Made by a program: the position numbers and the translations under genes. DNA of 64,000 nucleotides, taken from Auricularia sp. M13. Lineage: Eukaryota > Basidiomycota > Agaricomycetes > Auriculariales > Auriculariaceae. Below the pieces are notes generated by a model. It saw nothing but the letters and a program-made list of their open reading frames with translations. It was not told the DNA's origin and did no database searches. The first letter of the stretch is position 1; each line of letters opens with the position of its first letter. Shown here in pieces: positions 1 through 10,067 of the stretch. The stretch lies in the NCBI GenBank assembly GCA_037042915.1, contig CM073193.1, forward strand, positions 9,300,001 to 9,364,000, in the 5' to 3' direction.

Positions 1-594
1 TGGCTCTCCGCGCACGCCGCGGAACTCGGCATCGACCCCGACAAGGTATTGATTGCAGGCCCGTCCGCGGGCGGCGGCCTGGCCGCCGGCGTCGCGCTGC
101 TTGCGCGCGACAGAGGCGGGCCGGCGCTGTGTGGGCAGCTACTCCTCTGCCCGATGCTGGACGACCGGTTCGAGACGGTCTCGAGCAAGCAGGTGCCGCC
201 GAGTAGCCTTTGGGGCCGCCAGAGCAACATGACTGGCTGGACCGCGCTGCTTGGCGCGCGCGTCGGCGGCGCCGAAGTCAGCATCTATGCCGCGCCGGGG
301 CGCGCGACGGACCTCAGCGGGCTGCCGCCCACCTTCATCGACGTCGGGTCCGCCGACATATTCCGCGATGACGATGTCGCGTATGCCCAGAAGCTATGGG
401 CGCACGGCGTTCCGGCGGAATTGCACGTCTGGCCTGGCGGGTACCACGGATTCGAGTCTATCGCGCCAGTTGCGTCGTTATCGATAGCGTGCGTGGCTGC
501 CCGGCGCGCCTGGATCAAGAGGTTGTTCAAGCCGTGGACGCCATCAGCGATAGCATCGCGGGCGACAGTCGGTTGCGCGAGCGGTCCCTCGTAG
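1..594 (+). CDS. alpha/beta hydrolase (fold-3, HSL-like), 3' part
   Basis: C-terminal part of an alpha/beta hydrolase; the gene begins left of the window. The frame is open from base 1, and codons 1-20 already read as protein leading into the nucleophile elbow. The elbow GPSAGGG carries the catalytic Ser. Further on, DVGSADIFRDDD carries the usual Asp and PGGYHGFE the catalytic His, so the whole triad is inside the window. This arrangement is typical of the hormone-sensitive lipase / Abhydrolase_3 family, which hydrolyses short acyl esters, lactones or carbamates. The oxyanion-hole HGGG box would lie upstream and is not visible. No intron is needed in this stretch. The substrate cannot be inferred. 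Confidence 0.85.
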   Translation, partial: WLSAHAAELGIDPDKVLIAGPSAGGGLAAGVALLARDRGGPALCGQLLLCPMLDDRFETVSSKQVPPSSLWGRQSNMTGWTALLGARVGGAEVSIYAAPGRATDLSGLPPTFIDVGSADIFRDDDVAYAQKLWAHGVPAELHVWPGGYHGFESIAPVASLSIACVAARRAWIKRLFKPWTPSAIASRATVGCASGPS

Positions 595-1837
595 CCTCGA
601 ACTGGCCCTCTAGCATCGCATGCGCCATAATGAGATCGTGTTGCTTGTGCGCATGCTTTTTCAGAGATATCAGGAGTGACCTAAAACTAGAGAAAAAATG
701 TGTCTATGCGAGAATCAGGCGCAAGAGCTTCAGATATCCACTGGCATGAATGGGTTCGAGCACAGAATGAAGCCGGAACCATAGCACCATTTTCCAAAGT
801 CTCGAGGCCGAGTGAGGAAGCGGACAAAGGTCATTTGTTTTGAAGTCGGAAGCCGCAAAACCCTCTGGGTTCGCTGCACGCGCAGGTGGAGGAAAGGCAA
901 AAGGGCGGAACGGAGTTCGAAATTCAAACGCCTCTTGAGCCTGTACTTTTCTTTCTGCGCCGATTGTTCTGAGAACAACGAGACGACTGGCCATATTCCT
1001 ATGCATTTTCTGGCTAGCTTGGTCCTTGCCTGCCGGCGACAATCCGACGGAGTCTATTGAATCCACGTGTGCTACGGAAAAATATGTAGTACTGTGTGAA
1101 TGTTCCTGTCACCGCACCCGGCACAGGATCCGCTCTGCTTGGTCCAGATCTACAGGGCCGCAGCGCATTTTCCTCCGTATACAATCGCCCGACTGTATGA
1201 ATAAAGCTTCGACTGCAACTGGGCTGTCAGAGCTCAGTTCTATCAAGTACGCCTGCTGCTTACTGCCGTTCACGTTACTTACAATCAAACTTACAATCTA
1301 ATACAACCAAAGGGATGCTCTTCTTGGCTCCAGGGTACAGCTTAGGCACCGGCTCCGATCTGCGCTCTTCCGTGTTCCTCTACCTCCGCTCCACACAGCG
1401 CGCTCCCAAGGCTCTTTCGCGCAACCGAGGTATTGCGAGCGACATCAGTCTACATGCCCGCTGGCATGCTTCTCAGCCGTATTCTTGCACACGGCATTCC
1501 CAAGGAGGCATTCAACGGAAGCACTTTGCGTGTCAATTGGCATCGGCTCAGGCACACCAGCCCTCTATCGATACCTCCTGCATTCCCATCAGTTTCACCT
1601 GCTTCTGCTTTATCATTCTTACTGCGCTCACATCAGTGTCAGTGCCAGTGTGTGCGCGAGAACTACTTGATGGGGTTCTGTGTCTATTCTGACTGCCAAC
1701 TCGTCCCGCAGGCACTGCCAGCTAATCCGAGCGCCTGCGGGACACTGCACGGCCTCAGCAGCGTGATCTTTAAAAGGTTCGCGGGCATGAAGCCGAGGGC
1801 CTGCTCTGCTCCCACTCCAATTCGCTGGCCTTTGTAG
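595..1837. other. gene-less stretch
   Basis: No open frame here resembles a known family or has convincing splice structure. Short overlapping ORFs occur on both strands but look random. I see no tandem repeat or terminal inverted repeat. Confidence 0.5.
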
Positions 1838-3584
1838 ATGGATCCCGCAGCTGCTGCCCTTGCTGCCTTGAAACCCGTCTTTGGGGCGCTACACCGCGGG
1901 CAAGTGGTGCATGTGCGTCTAGTGCTCGCCCTCCCTCGGCTTTGTGCTGACTCTCGCCTCTGCGTACGTAGTATACGCATGGTAAGATCGTACTTTCCCG
2001 CCCACTTGACCTCTGCTGACTGCTGTTGCCAGTCGCCGCGGCTTGTCTATTCGTACGTTGCGTTTCATGACGCTCCTTCTGACCCGGCTAACGTTGCCGC
2101 TGCCAATGATAGATTTATGACCACCTCACGACGTTCGACGAGGAAGTGGCCCTGATATGGCCCGCGCAATGGGGCGCAGGGAAGATTTTGTTCCTCTTGG
2201 CGCGCTACATAACGTGGCCGGAACTTCTCATCGACCTTTATAGTACGAGCGCTGTCCAAATTGCTAAACGTTTCAAAAGCTGACTGCTGCGGTCTAATCC
2301 AGTCGAGCTTTTCGACGTCAAGCCGAGTCTTTGCCATGGCATCTACGCGTATGCTACTTGTGAGTTACCCAGCATCATGATGCATGAATGCCGGAACATT
2401 ATTGACGTGCTGGCCTAAGGGTCCATTCTTTTCGGCATCACTATCGCAGACTGTGAGTTACTGTAACAGCAGAAACACAGAAATTCTGACCAAGGGTTCG
2501 ACCTGGCGCCAGTGATCCTGATCCTGCGCACCTGGGCTATCTGGGGCGCACGACGGTCCATCCTGGTGATGCTTTGCGGGCTTCTCCTTGCCCTCACGGT
2601 GCTCAACATCTACATCGTCTCGTTCTATATCGACCACACAACCTGTAAGTCCCACTCGCATTCTGCAGCGCAGTCGAGTATTGAGCTCAGTTCCCGCCGC
2701 TGCGTAGTTGTCAGTGCCAATAGCCTAGTCCCGGGCATTCAGGGATGCGTCATCGTCACCTCCACGCGACGCATCGGCGTCGGGTGGATCAGTCTGACGT
2801 CGTTTGAGCTTGGTATGTTGACAGTGGATCTATAGCCATCCTTCTCATCTGGACCAGTCATCGTCATCATGACGGTTATCAAGGGCATCGAGCACTGTAA
2901 GCTTCTACATAGTCTTTTGACGACGTGGGAAACTTACTATCACGGATAGTCAGGAAGGGCTCGTCGAACTTGATCTCCTCGCTCTATCGAGATGGTGCGC
3001 ACGTCGCGAGCCATTACTTGATGGCCTCTGACCGCCAGACAGGCATTTTGTACTTCATCTATCTGTTCTGTACGTCACTTCAGTCCCTGCGGGAAGCTCA
3101 TGTGCATAAAGGCTCATCGTTGCTTCCCTGAAGCAATCTCCCTCACAAACCTGGTATTCGTCTACGCCACGCCGGTACGATTCATTTGGCACTACCAGGA
3201 TCACGCGCCGACATCTGATATTTTGTCCCAGGCAGAATACATCGTACTCCTCGCGCAGTACGTCCCTGATTCAGCGCTATATGCGCGTTTTTATTATCTG
3301 AATCTGAATGGCATCTCTCACCATTGGAAAGGATGCAACGCGCATTGCACGCGGTCCTGTCGTGCAAAATCATCCTGCACCTCCGCGTGGCCTCATCCGG
3401 CACCGCGCACACCGCAACGCTCTCCGGCACGGCAGTGTCCACCAATATTGGGAATCGCGTGCAGCTGAATGCGCGCGGGCCTGCTGCTAGACATAAGGTA
3501 TCGGCGTGGTTTGGGGAAAAACCGTGGCAGGCGCAAAACGGATCTACAACGACCGAGATGTCGTTTTTGGAGTCTACTCCGTGA
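1838..3584 (+). CDS. DUF6533-domain integral membrane protein
   Basis: Multi-exon gene of the DUF6533 family, basidiomycete membrane proteins of unknown function with about seven TM helices. The hallmark IYDHLTTFDEEVALIW lies at about 2111-2158. It is followed by TM segments in separate exons: FGITIADLILILRTWAIWGA (from about 2433, then 2515), then LLLALTVLNIYIVSFY, the GCVIV...GWISLTSFE exon (from about 2731), VIVIMTVIKGIEH (about 2863-2897), SLYRDG joined to ILYFIYLF (about 2950-3070), and LHAVLSCKIILHLR (about 3340-3383). Consistent phases put introns near 2253-2308, 2361-2422, 2455-2513, 2645-2730, 2898-2949 and 2993-3043. Apparent in-frame stops, such as the TAA near 2417, fall inside these introns, so the gene looks intact. 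The first exon (ATG 1838) and the exon after 3170 are uncertain. Function unknown. Confidence 0.75.
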
Positions 3585-4009
3585 GGAGTTTAGCAGGGTT
3601 ATGGACTGATATTCCCGCTACCTTGTAGTGGGTCTTTGGCGTGTGATGACCAAATCTGCAATACAACGCGTTTTGGCTCAAGATCTCTCGATTGATGCCC
3701 AGGTCGATAAATGGGGTAATCTTCCGCGGACGGTTCCCAATGAGGAGCACGTCCGCGGGCTCCTTGTTCCGAGGTTGATGCAGCTCTAGCCACAGCTCCT
3801 CACGCCGCCAACTCTTGAGCTCAGGTTCCTGTGTAGGTAACGGTATAGTAACTTATGAACCTAGTAAGAGTGTTCGTGGCGCGAATGGCGAGGCGCGAAG
3901 CGCCTTGCATGAGCGCCTCAGTCAGATTTAGGCGCACGAACGGCGCGGCGCGCAGCATCGCGCGTGAGTGTGCCCATTCAATTTCCTCCACCCGGTACCA
4001 CAATGTTTA
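3585..4009. other. gene-less stretch before TIR element
   Basis: No recognisable gene. It separates the DUF6533 gene from the first TIR element. A short open segment at about 3650-3790 has no family resemblance that I can see. Confidence 0.4.
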
Positions 4010-4758
4010 TACTGTAAGCACACAAACTATTACCGCGTCACGCGTCACGGCGGTGCCGCGGCCCGGTAATAAAGGTGTTTTTTCACGCGTCACAGGCGGA
4101 TGTAACGGTGACTGCTATATCACTCTCCGAGACGACGCCCGAGGGGAAGGGATGAGTGGGGAGAGGGAGGCGCGGATAAGCGGTATGATAGACCAGACCA
4201 AACCTAAGGTACAAGAGGGGCGACGGCCCAGATATATATACTACGGAAGCAAGGCCGAGGGGACCCGTGGACCAATTGCGCCACCGACCGGTTGCCACGC
4301 GGGCGCCACAGATCAGGCCGAAAGAGACCGCCGGGGCGTCGTCGGCGAGACAGGAAACCCGGGATAAATAGAGCCCAACCAAACCAGAAACCTCCCGTCG
4401 TATTACCCTTCTCCTGGGAAGAGACTGAGGTACTCGCCGAGCAGAGAGACCGCTTGGACGCGCCGACGAAAGGGCCGCGGGGCCGGGCGCAAGGAGTTTG
4501 GGCGCCCGGACGAGGTGCGAGGGCCACGGGACGGCGAAATGAAACAGCGGGGGAGGAGGGACCCGACGACGACCGCAACAGCGGATCCCGGTAATGGGAT
4601 GTCACGCGTTTTTGACCCTCGGGGACCTCACACATACCAAAATTTTCGCCGCCGCGGCGGTGATGGGAGCATTTTGTCACGGTCACGGAGCCTCCGCGGT
4701 AATGGTTCCGCCATGTCACGGAGCCGCGGGGCCGGTAATAGTTCGTGTGCTTACAGTA
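4010..4758. mobile_element. MITE-like element A with 26-bp terminal inverted repeats
   Basis: The left end (4010 onward, TACTGTAAGCACACAAACTA) is matched inverted at the right end (to 4758, ...TAGTTCGTGTGCTTACAGTA) with one mismatch over about 26 bp. A TA at each outer edge suggests a TA target duplication, or is part of the repeat. Inside both ends are several copies of a GTCACG-type motif and of GGTAAT, in opposite orientations at the two ends; this looks like subterminal transposase-binding repeats. The roughly 750-bp interior has no credible coding region, so it is non-autonomous. It is clearly related to the element at 5626-6124. Confidence 0.75.
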
Positions 4759-5625
4759 TGTGGGTGGCAGACGTGTTGTGTTCGATGTGCAGCGAATCAC
4801 ATGCATTAAGCATTGGATTAAGCAAATGGTTCGGTGTAACGAGTGCGGGATCACTCGTTGAGGTTCTTAGCAGGAAAGTCCAACTGACGTCACGGCGGGC
4901 AACCGTCAGAGGTGTACGTGCCGTATGAGCGGTCTGTACCGATAAGTCAGAGTAGGGGTCTGCCAGTCAGACCCCCGAGGACGATATAGAGGACAGGGGG
5001 CGCGAGTACGGTCTCGCGATTCACGGTTCACGGTTCAAGCTTCGCGCCTGAACGTGAGTGAAAAGCGAAGTCGGTAAGAGAGTGTATTGCCAAATAGACG
5101 AAAACAATTCCTAATGAGCGGCGCTCGGAGTTAAGCACAAAGTACCCCTTACATTCGGGCGCACAGATGTTCAGTTCTTAGTGGCCACATGCTGCAGCCG
5201 CTTGCAGAGTTTATAGCTGTCATTAAGTCTCATGCCAAGGTAATGAGAAAAATGTGCTTGCTAATATCACAGAGACTAGGTACAGCTGCTGGCATTGTCT
5301 GGTGTGCGGGCGAGGTGCCAAACTGAGTGTCACGAGTCTGAGCAGCAGCACAAGCTATTACTTGTCCATCAAGAGAGTGGTTACTGAGAGGGAAATTCAA
5401 CTCTACCTCCATAGTTCTGCTCGCAACTGAGTCCACACCTTCTCATAGACAGAAAACATTGGGTCTATGAAGGTAGCGGGCGGTGCCGGAACGGCCTATG
5501 GGACTTATTTGCTGGGCAAATTGTCGTGGTACTATTTGTGTATCTATAGACTCCTTCTCGGCCTGAATCTAACCCTGCTTGTACGTTGCGGCTGCTGTAG
5601 CGTGCGAAGCAGATGATGTACAGAA
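4759..5625. other. gene-less stretch between two TIR elements
   Basis: No gene recognised. A short direct repeat (TTCACGG twice, near 5020-5035) is the only local pattern seen. Confidence 0.4.
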
Positions 5626-6124
5626 TACTGTAGAGCTAATAATTATTACCGCGTCACGCGTCACGGAGGCCTCACGGCCCGGTAATAAACGTGTTTTGTA
5701 ACGTGTCACGGGACTCTCCCGGTAACAGGATGTCACGGTGTTCAGGCATTCAATTCATTACTTGAGACTGTCAGGAGCGGCGCGCCTTCGGCGCGCAGCA
5801 TGTATAACTATAAAACCTGCAAATCCCACACAATCCCTCCAGAATCACAGTGGTTAGCATCATGATTATCACTGCACTATCCATACCAGGCTTTCAGATA
5901 CCTGAGCAGACCCAAAAACAACCCTGAAATGGATAATTTCACTCAAAGCATCTTTCTCACAGTCTAGTTGTGCTTTGTCCTGCTGAGAACAAGCTGAGAA
6001 GTACCAATTCAGCGAATTTTTTCTCAGCCTGTGTGGCAATGTCACGTGTCACGGGTGCCCCAAGGTAATGTCTCCGACGTGTCACGGTCCAACGTCCCCG
6101 GTAATAATTATTAGCTCTACAGTA
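5626..6124. mobile_element. MITE-like element B with perfect 26-bp TIRs
   Basis: TACTGTAGAGCTAATAATTA... at 5626-5651 is a perfect 26-bp inverted match of 6099-6124. Subterminal GTCACG/GTGTCACGG and GGTAAT motifs next to both ends are shared with element A, so the two belong to one family although their outermost bases differ. A GC-rich hairpin (7-bp stem at 5780-5786 and 5790-5796, 3-base loop) lies inside. Length 499 bp, no coding capacity, presumably moved by a transposase encoded elsewhere. A TA flanks both ends. Confidence 0.8.
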
Positions 6125-6180
6125 GGCATTCAGGTCTCAACATTCTGCAAGCTTGGGAACACGCTTGAGTAGGCTCGTAA

Positions 6181-7067
6181 CCAGCCGCTTCTTTCAAACT
6201 CCGACAATTGTCTACGCCAAGTAGCGGCTGGGATGCACCGTCGGGGTTTTGGCTGGATCGAAATTCGCAGATAGGCGTGTGAAAAAAGACTTAGCAGAAT
6301 CGGCCTGCCCCCACCACTCAAAAAATGTTCCCTGACACCCATAATGGAAAGTCGTTTTTATTACAATCTGGTGTGATTGAGAATAGGAATATTTTGACGT
6401 TCGGAAAATAGCCAGTAATTACGGTGAGCTTCGGAGCGCCCTCTAACTTACTACTACTGAGTATGAAAGACCCAAGGGGCATAATCTGACGCATTTTGAG
6501 GGTACTGCATGCCTTTGCCGTTTTCCAGACGTGCTGGTGTGGACGGACAGGACCACAAAGCCATTTTCTCGGGCTAGAATGAATGTAGTGTGGAAGCGTT
6601 GCCTAGATACGGCTCAGAATACCATAATTCATGTTTTTGGCGCATTTTTAGAAGAGAAAAGTCCCTGGGCAAGTTTGAGCGCGGACGAGGTCGTCACGGC
6701 AGGGTCTCGGGAAGCGCACGAACTCGCGATGCAGACAGAGGCTCTGAACCCTCAAATTCTACTCCAGAAATGTTAAATAACATGCAGCTTTCATTTTAAA
6801 CGTTGGCGGAGGTTTGGACTATCTGCACTAATTACTGGCTATTTTCCGAACGTCAAAATCTTCCTATGCTCAATCACACCAGATTGTAATAAAAACGACT
6901 TTCCATTATGGGTGTCAGGGAACATTTTTTGAGTGGTGGGGGCAGGCCGATTCTGCTAAGTCTTTTTTCACACGCCTATCTGCGAATTTCGATCCAGCCA
7001 AAACCCCGACGGTGCATCCCAGACGTTCGTTCCGAACGGAGTTCTTCAAACTCCGACGAACGTCTGG
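6181..7067. repeat. fold-back element: 193-bp inverted repeat with terminal hairpins
   Basis: 6228-6420 and 6830-7022 are nearly identical inverted copies (193 bp each) around a central unique segment of about 410 bp. Just outside each arm is a local hairpin: 9-bp stem 6181-6189 with 6223-6231 on the left, and 12-bp stem 7019-7030 with 7056-7067 on the right. The right hairpin holds an inner 7-bp stem (7037-7043 with 7049-7055). The stems differ in sequence between the two sides but each is perfectly self-complementary. Weaker similarity continues outward to about 6134 and 7125. The two matching short ORFs at the ends are products of the inverted repeat, not genes. It abuts element B. Confidence 0.75.
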
Positions 7068-7296
7068 TTACGAGACTAACGCTTGAGACGGGGATTCGGA
7101 CGAATCTGCAGGATCTCAGATATTTACGCGGTTTCAGGGTATAACGATGTGCAAGTTACATGATAAATATTGATCGATGTGCAGTGTGGAGAGCATCCAA
7201 CCATGGGTCCCTAGAAGAGGTGAAGAACGGAAATAGTCTATACTAGAGTAACGTCCATCTCGTCATCCAGGCTCATCACGGAAGGATACGGATAAG

Positions 7297-8598
7297 TTAT
7301 AGTTTCTTTGCCGTCAGCAGCCGCATCGCAGTACGTCTCAGCGTGGCCGATACCTCGGGCCGCTGTACAAACTCGCGCGAGCGGTGCAGCAGGGCCGGGA
7401 CGCGCTTCCACTCGTCGATCCGAACCTCCGCAAAGTCGCACGGCGGCTCGACGCGGACGTACGCCTCCTCGCGGCCGCATGCGCGGAAGAGCTTGGATGT
7501 TGCGAGGTGCGCGACTGTGGGGCAGGTTACGACGCCCGCGAGGGCCTTGATGCCGTAGAAGAGGCCCGTGAGGGAGACGTCGGCGTCCATTGTGACAGCG
7601 CTGCGAGTGCCAGCGCCGATGGAGAGCAGCATGTGCGTCTCGGAAGGGAGCGCGTCAATGAGTCCGGCAGGGTTTGCGTGTCCCACGGCGCCGTCGACGT
7701 ACGCCGCGCCGGCGTAAGAGACGGGCTTGAAGTAACGCGGTGCGGCGGTCGTCGCGCGCGCTGCTGTGCGGAGAGGCATCGCTGCATCCTCCGGCGCGTG
7801 CGTCGAGAAGAGCACAGGGGCGACAATATTTTGAGTGTCGAGCGCTACCACGGTTCTGCAACAGAGGTCAGCAGCTTGCCCTCGTGAAGACGAAGCGAGG
7901 GACGGACATTTTCTGGGGGAGGGCAGAAAAGTGCGCGAGCGTTACGTCGGGCGCCAGGCCTGACATCTCGAGCAGGTGGGCGAACGCCTCGTTGATCTGG
8001 GTGCTGGAGGAGCGCCGTTGCGCGTAGTTCCACGGCGCGAACTTCATCCAACGCGGGATGCGGCCGGTGGGCTTGAATATGGCTTCTGAGATGGTGATGA
8101 AGTGGTCGATCGCCTGCGTGGGCGCGAGGCGGAGTGCGCCAATGAGTATTGCAACGAGTCTACAGAGTTGCCGTCAGCACCGCGAAGAGAAGTCACAAGT
8201 GAAGCAAAGGACTCACCCTCCGGCACTGACGCCGATGACCTCGTCGAATAGGTTGATCAGTGATACTGAAGGGTGCTCCTGCTCCTCGCAGAGCTCGTCG
8301 AGCTCTGCTTGCAGCTTCTCGAGGACGACAAGTTCGAATATTCCACGAACGCCGCCAGCATCTGCACAAACGAAATTTGTAAGTATTTCAATCAACGTGA
8401 GGGAAACTCATAAAACGCACCGAGGCTGAGGATGCTCTTCGCAGCGGACGGAGCAACAATCGAGAAATCTGAGACGCTGGTCGCTGCGGTAGACACGCTG
8501 TCCGCGGTCGAGAAGAGCGAGTCGGTCGTGAAGGTTGACGCGCTGGTGCCGACCCGCGGCAGGTGCACGGAGGAAAGGCTGACGATAGGGGAAGACAT
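7297..8598 (-). CDS. patatin-like phospholipase
   Basis: Patatin-family serine lipid acyl hydrolase. Exon 1 (8598-8421) encodes a Ser/Thr-rich N-terminus. A 59-nt intron (8362-8420) rejoins it as ILSLDAGGVRG, the oxyanion-hole box, with Ala in place of the second residue of the usual DGGG. Exon 2 ends in EVIGVSAGG, the GxSxG nucleophile elbow. After a second intron (about 8163-8215) the frame continues LVAILIGALRLAPTQA to about 7950. The last exon (from about 7860) carries VDGAVGHANP with the catalytic Asp (DGA) and ends at the stop at 7297. The Ser-Asp dyad is therefore complete. The junction between about 7860 and 7950 does not resolve cleanly, so an unusual intron or a small indel is possible there. 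Likely releases fatty acids from phospholipids or stored lipids. Confidence 0.85.
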
Positions 8599-9681
8599 GG
8601 TATGGCTGGACGAAGAGGACGAGACGAGAACGAGAAAGCCTGCTGCTAGTGTGTTCTGGTCGTCTCTCGGTCGCGCGCCTTATATGCCCGCGGGCGCGTT
8701 GGGCTTCGGGCTGGTCGAGTTGGGAATCTGGTGGGAGGCAAGTTGGTTGGGTTCGATAGGGGACCAGCCGCGGTTTGGACTGAAATGATTGTCGCGATTC
8801 CGTTCCGGCCGCGGACCTCCCGCAGGCCGGACTGAAATGTGAGTTTCAGGTAACCTAGATCGTCCATGAATAGTGATTATTCACGGCGAAACGTCCCTGG
8901 GTAATAAATGGGTAAGAAAATAAAATAATCAGAGTCTTGGCCAGAGGAACTCACACAAATTGTCTCAACATCAGCGCATAATGTCTGTCGAAATATGGTA
9001 TTGACCTGGAGTGTGAGTTCACACTGTCGGCGTCGGAGGGGCCGGACTCCGCGGGTGACAGGACGATGTATGCAGATTTCAGCGCCGCCCGAAATGTGAT
9101 TGTGATATTAAGCTGTCGTGACGCAATCTTGCTCGACGCGTCTCTTGCTCTCATACCATCTCTGAATCGTGCGCTTATCGTCAGTCTGCGCGGATAATAG
9201 CTCGAGGACGGGCGCGCTTTACCTGGCACCGCGGGCGACGCGCGCGCCAATAGCCAGACTGATGATACATTAGTCTGGCGGTTGGCGCGCGTCTTGACGC
9301 GTTTTCCGGGTTCTGGGTACTGGATTGTGCAAAGCTGGGGCTGAAGCATGGCAGTGGCGCGTGTCTGAGGCAGTAGCTTGGCTGGTGGACACGCTCTCGG
9401 CCCCTGGCACAGTCTGGCCAATGGCGCGTCCGAGTATGCGTTCCTGCGTGCAGCTTCAGCACTTTCACCTACAGTAGCAACTATGCCCTGCTTCATTACT
9501 TACTGACAATGCTGAGGGAGAATTCCTCGTCCTCGTCGTGATTCCTGACACGCACTCCACGGATGTTTATGGGACTATGCTTCGTCACACTTGCATGCAT
9601 GCATTCTGGATGGATATGGCGTACTCTGTACCTGAATTCGGAGTCAATGCTGGCTAAGCTGCGCATGTCCGGGACTGAACC
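8599..9681. other. gene-less stretch
   Basis: Apart from the TATA candidate above, no coding region with family resemblance or coherent introns is seen. Short ORFs on both strands look accidental. Confidence 0.4.
8678..8684 (-). promoter_or_regulatory. TATA-box candidate for the patatin-like gene
   Basis: On the minus strand this reads TATAAGG, about 80 nt upstream of the start codon at 8598. Position and orientation fit a core promoter. Confidence 0.45.
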
Positions 9682-10034
9682 TCATCGCCGCGGATTTTCT
9701 TTGGCGATGCTTGATGGCTTGACTGCAGCTCCTAGTAGCCACGCAGCTGTGATGGTTTCAAGGAACACACTAAGTGGTCGCTGGCAGCGTGCTTGACGTG
9801 TATCCTATGGCCTTTGTCACGGTGAGCATTCTCTCTTTGAGCTGGAGACAACTCACAAGAACCACCGGGAGCGGTTGAACTTTGTCCGAGGAGGCAGTTG
9901 TGCGGTCGCGTGGACAACTGGAAGGCGACGGTGGCTAACGCTAGCAAGGTCCGAATGACGTTACGCGATACGCGCGAGCTCAATAAGCTGATTGCGGGCG
10001 GTGCCATCGCAGCAACGACGCTCCTTGCGCCCAT
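9682..10034 (-). CDS. small hypothetical protein, two exons (95 aa)
   Basis: Exons 10034-9857 and 9791-9682 join across a 65-nt intron with a GTGAGT donor. Total length is a multiple of three and gives 95 residues. The N-terminal part (PAISLLSS...VIRTLLALATVAFQL) is moderately hydrophobic, and the second exon has SVFLETITAAWLLGAAVKP, so one or two membrane segments are possible. I do not recognise the family. The start codon is only 33 bp from that of the divergent RhoGEF gene, so a shared promoter or a wrong start in one of them must be considered. Evidence is splice structure and reading phase only. Confidence 0.4.
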
Positions 10035-10067
10035 CTCGCCACACGACAGCAGACCGCATAATAGACG

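Noticed and set aside
2361-2422. In-frame TAA in the DUF6533 gene, first taken as a pseudogene mark
   Set aside because: The stop falls inside a phase-consistent intron (GTGAGT donor, AAG acceptor); splicing restores the TM segment that follows.
6130-7144. Two matching 70-78 codon ORFs with the same N-terminus on opposite strands
   Set aside because: They arise because the fold-back element's arms are inverted copies; there is no separate coding signal.
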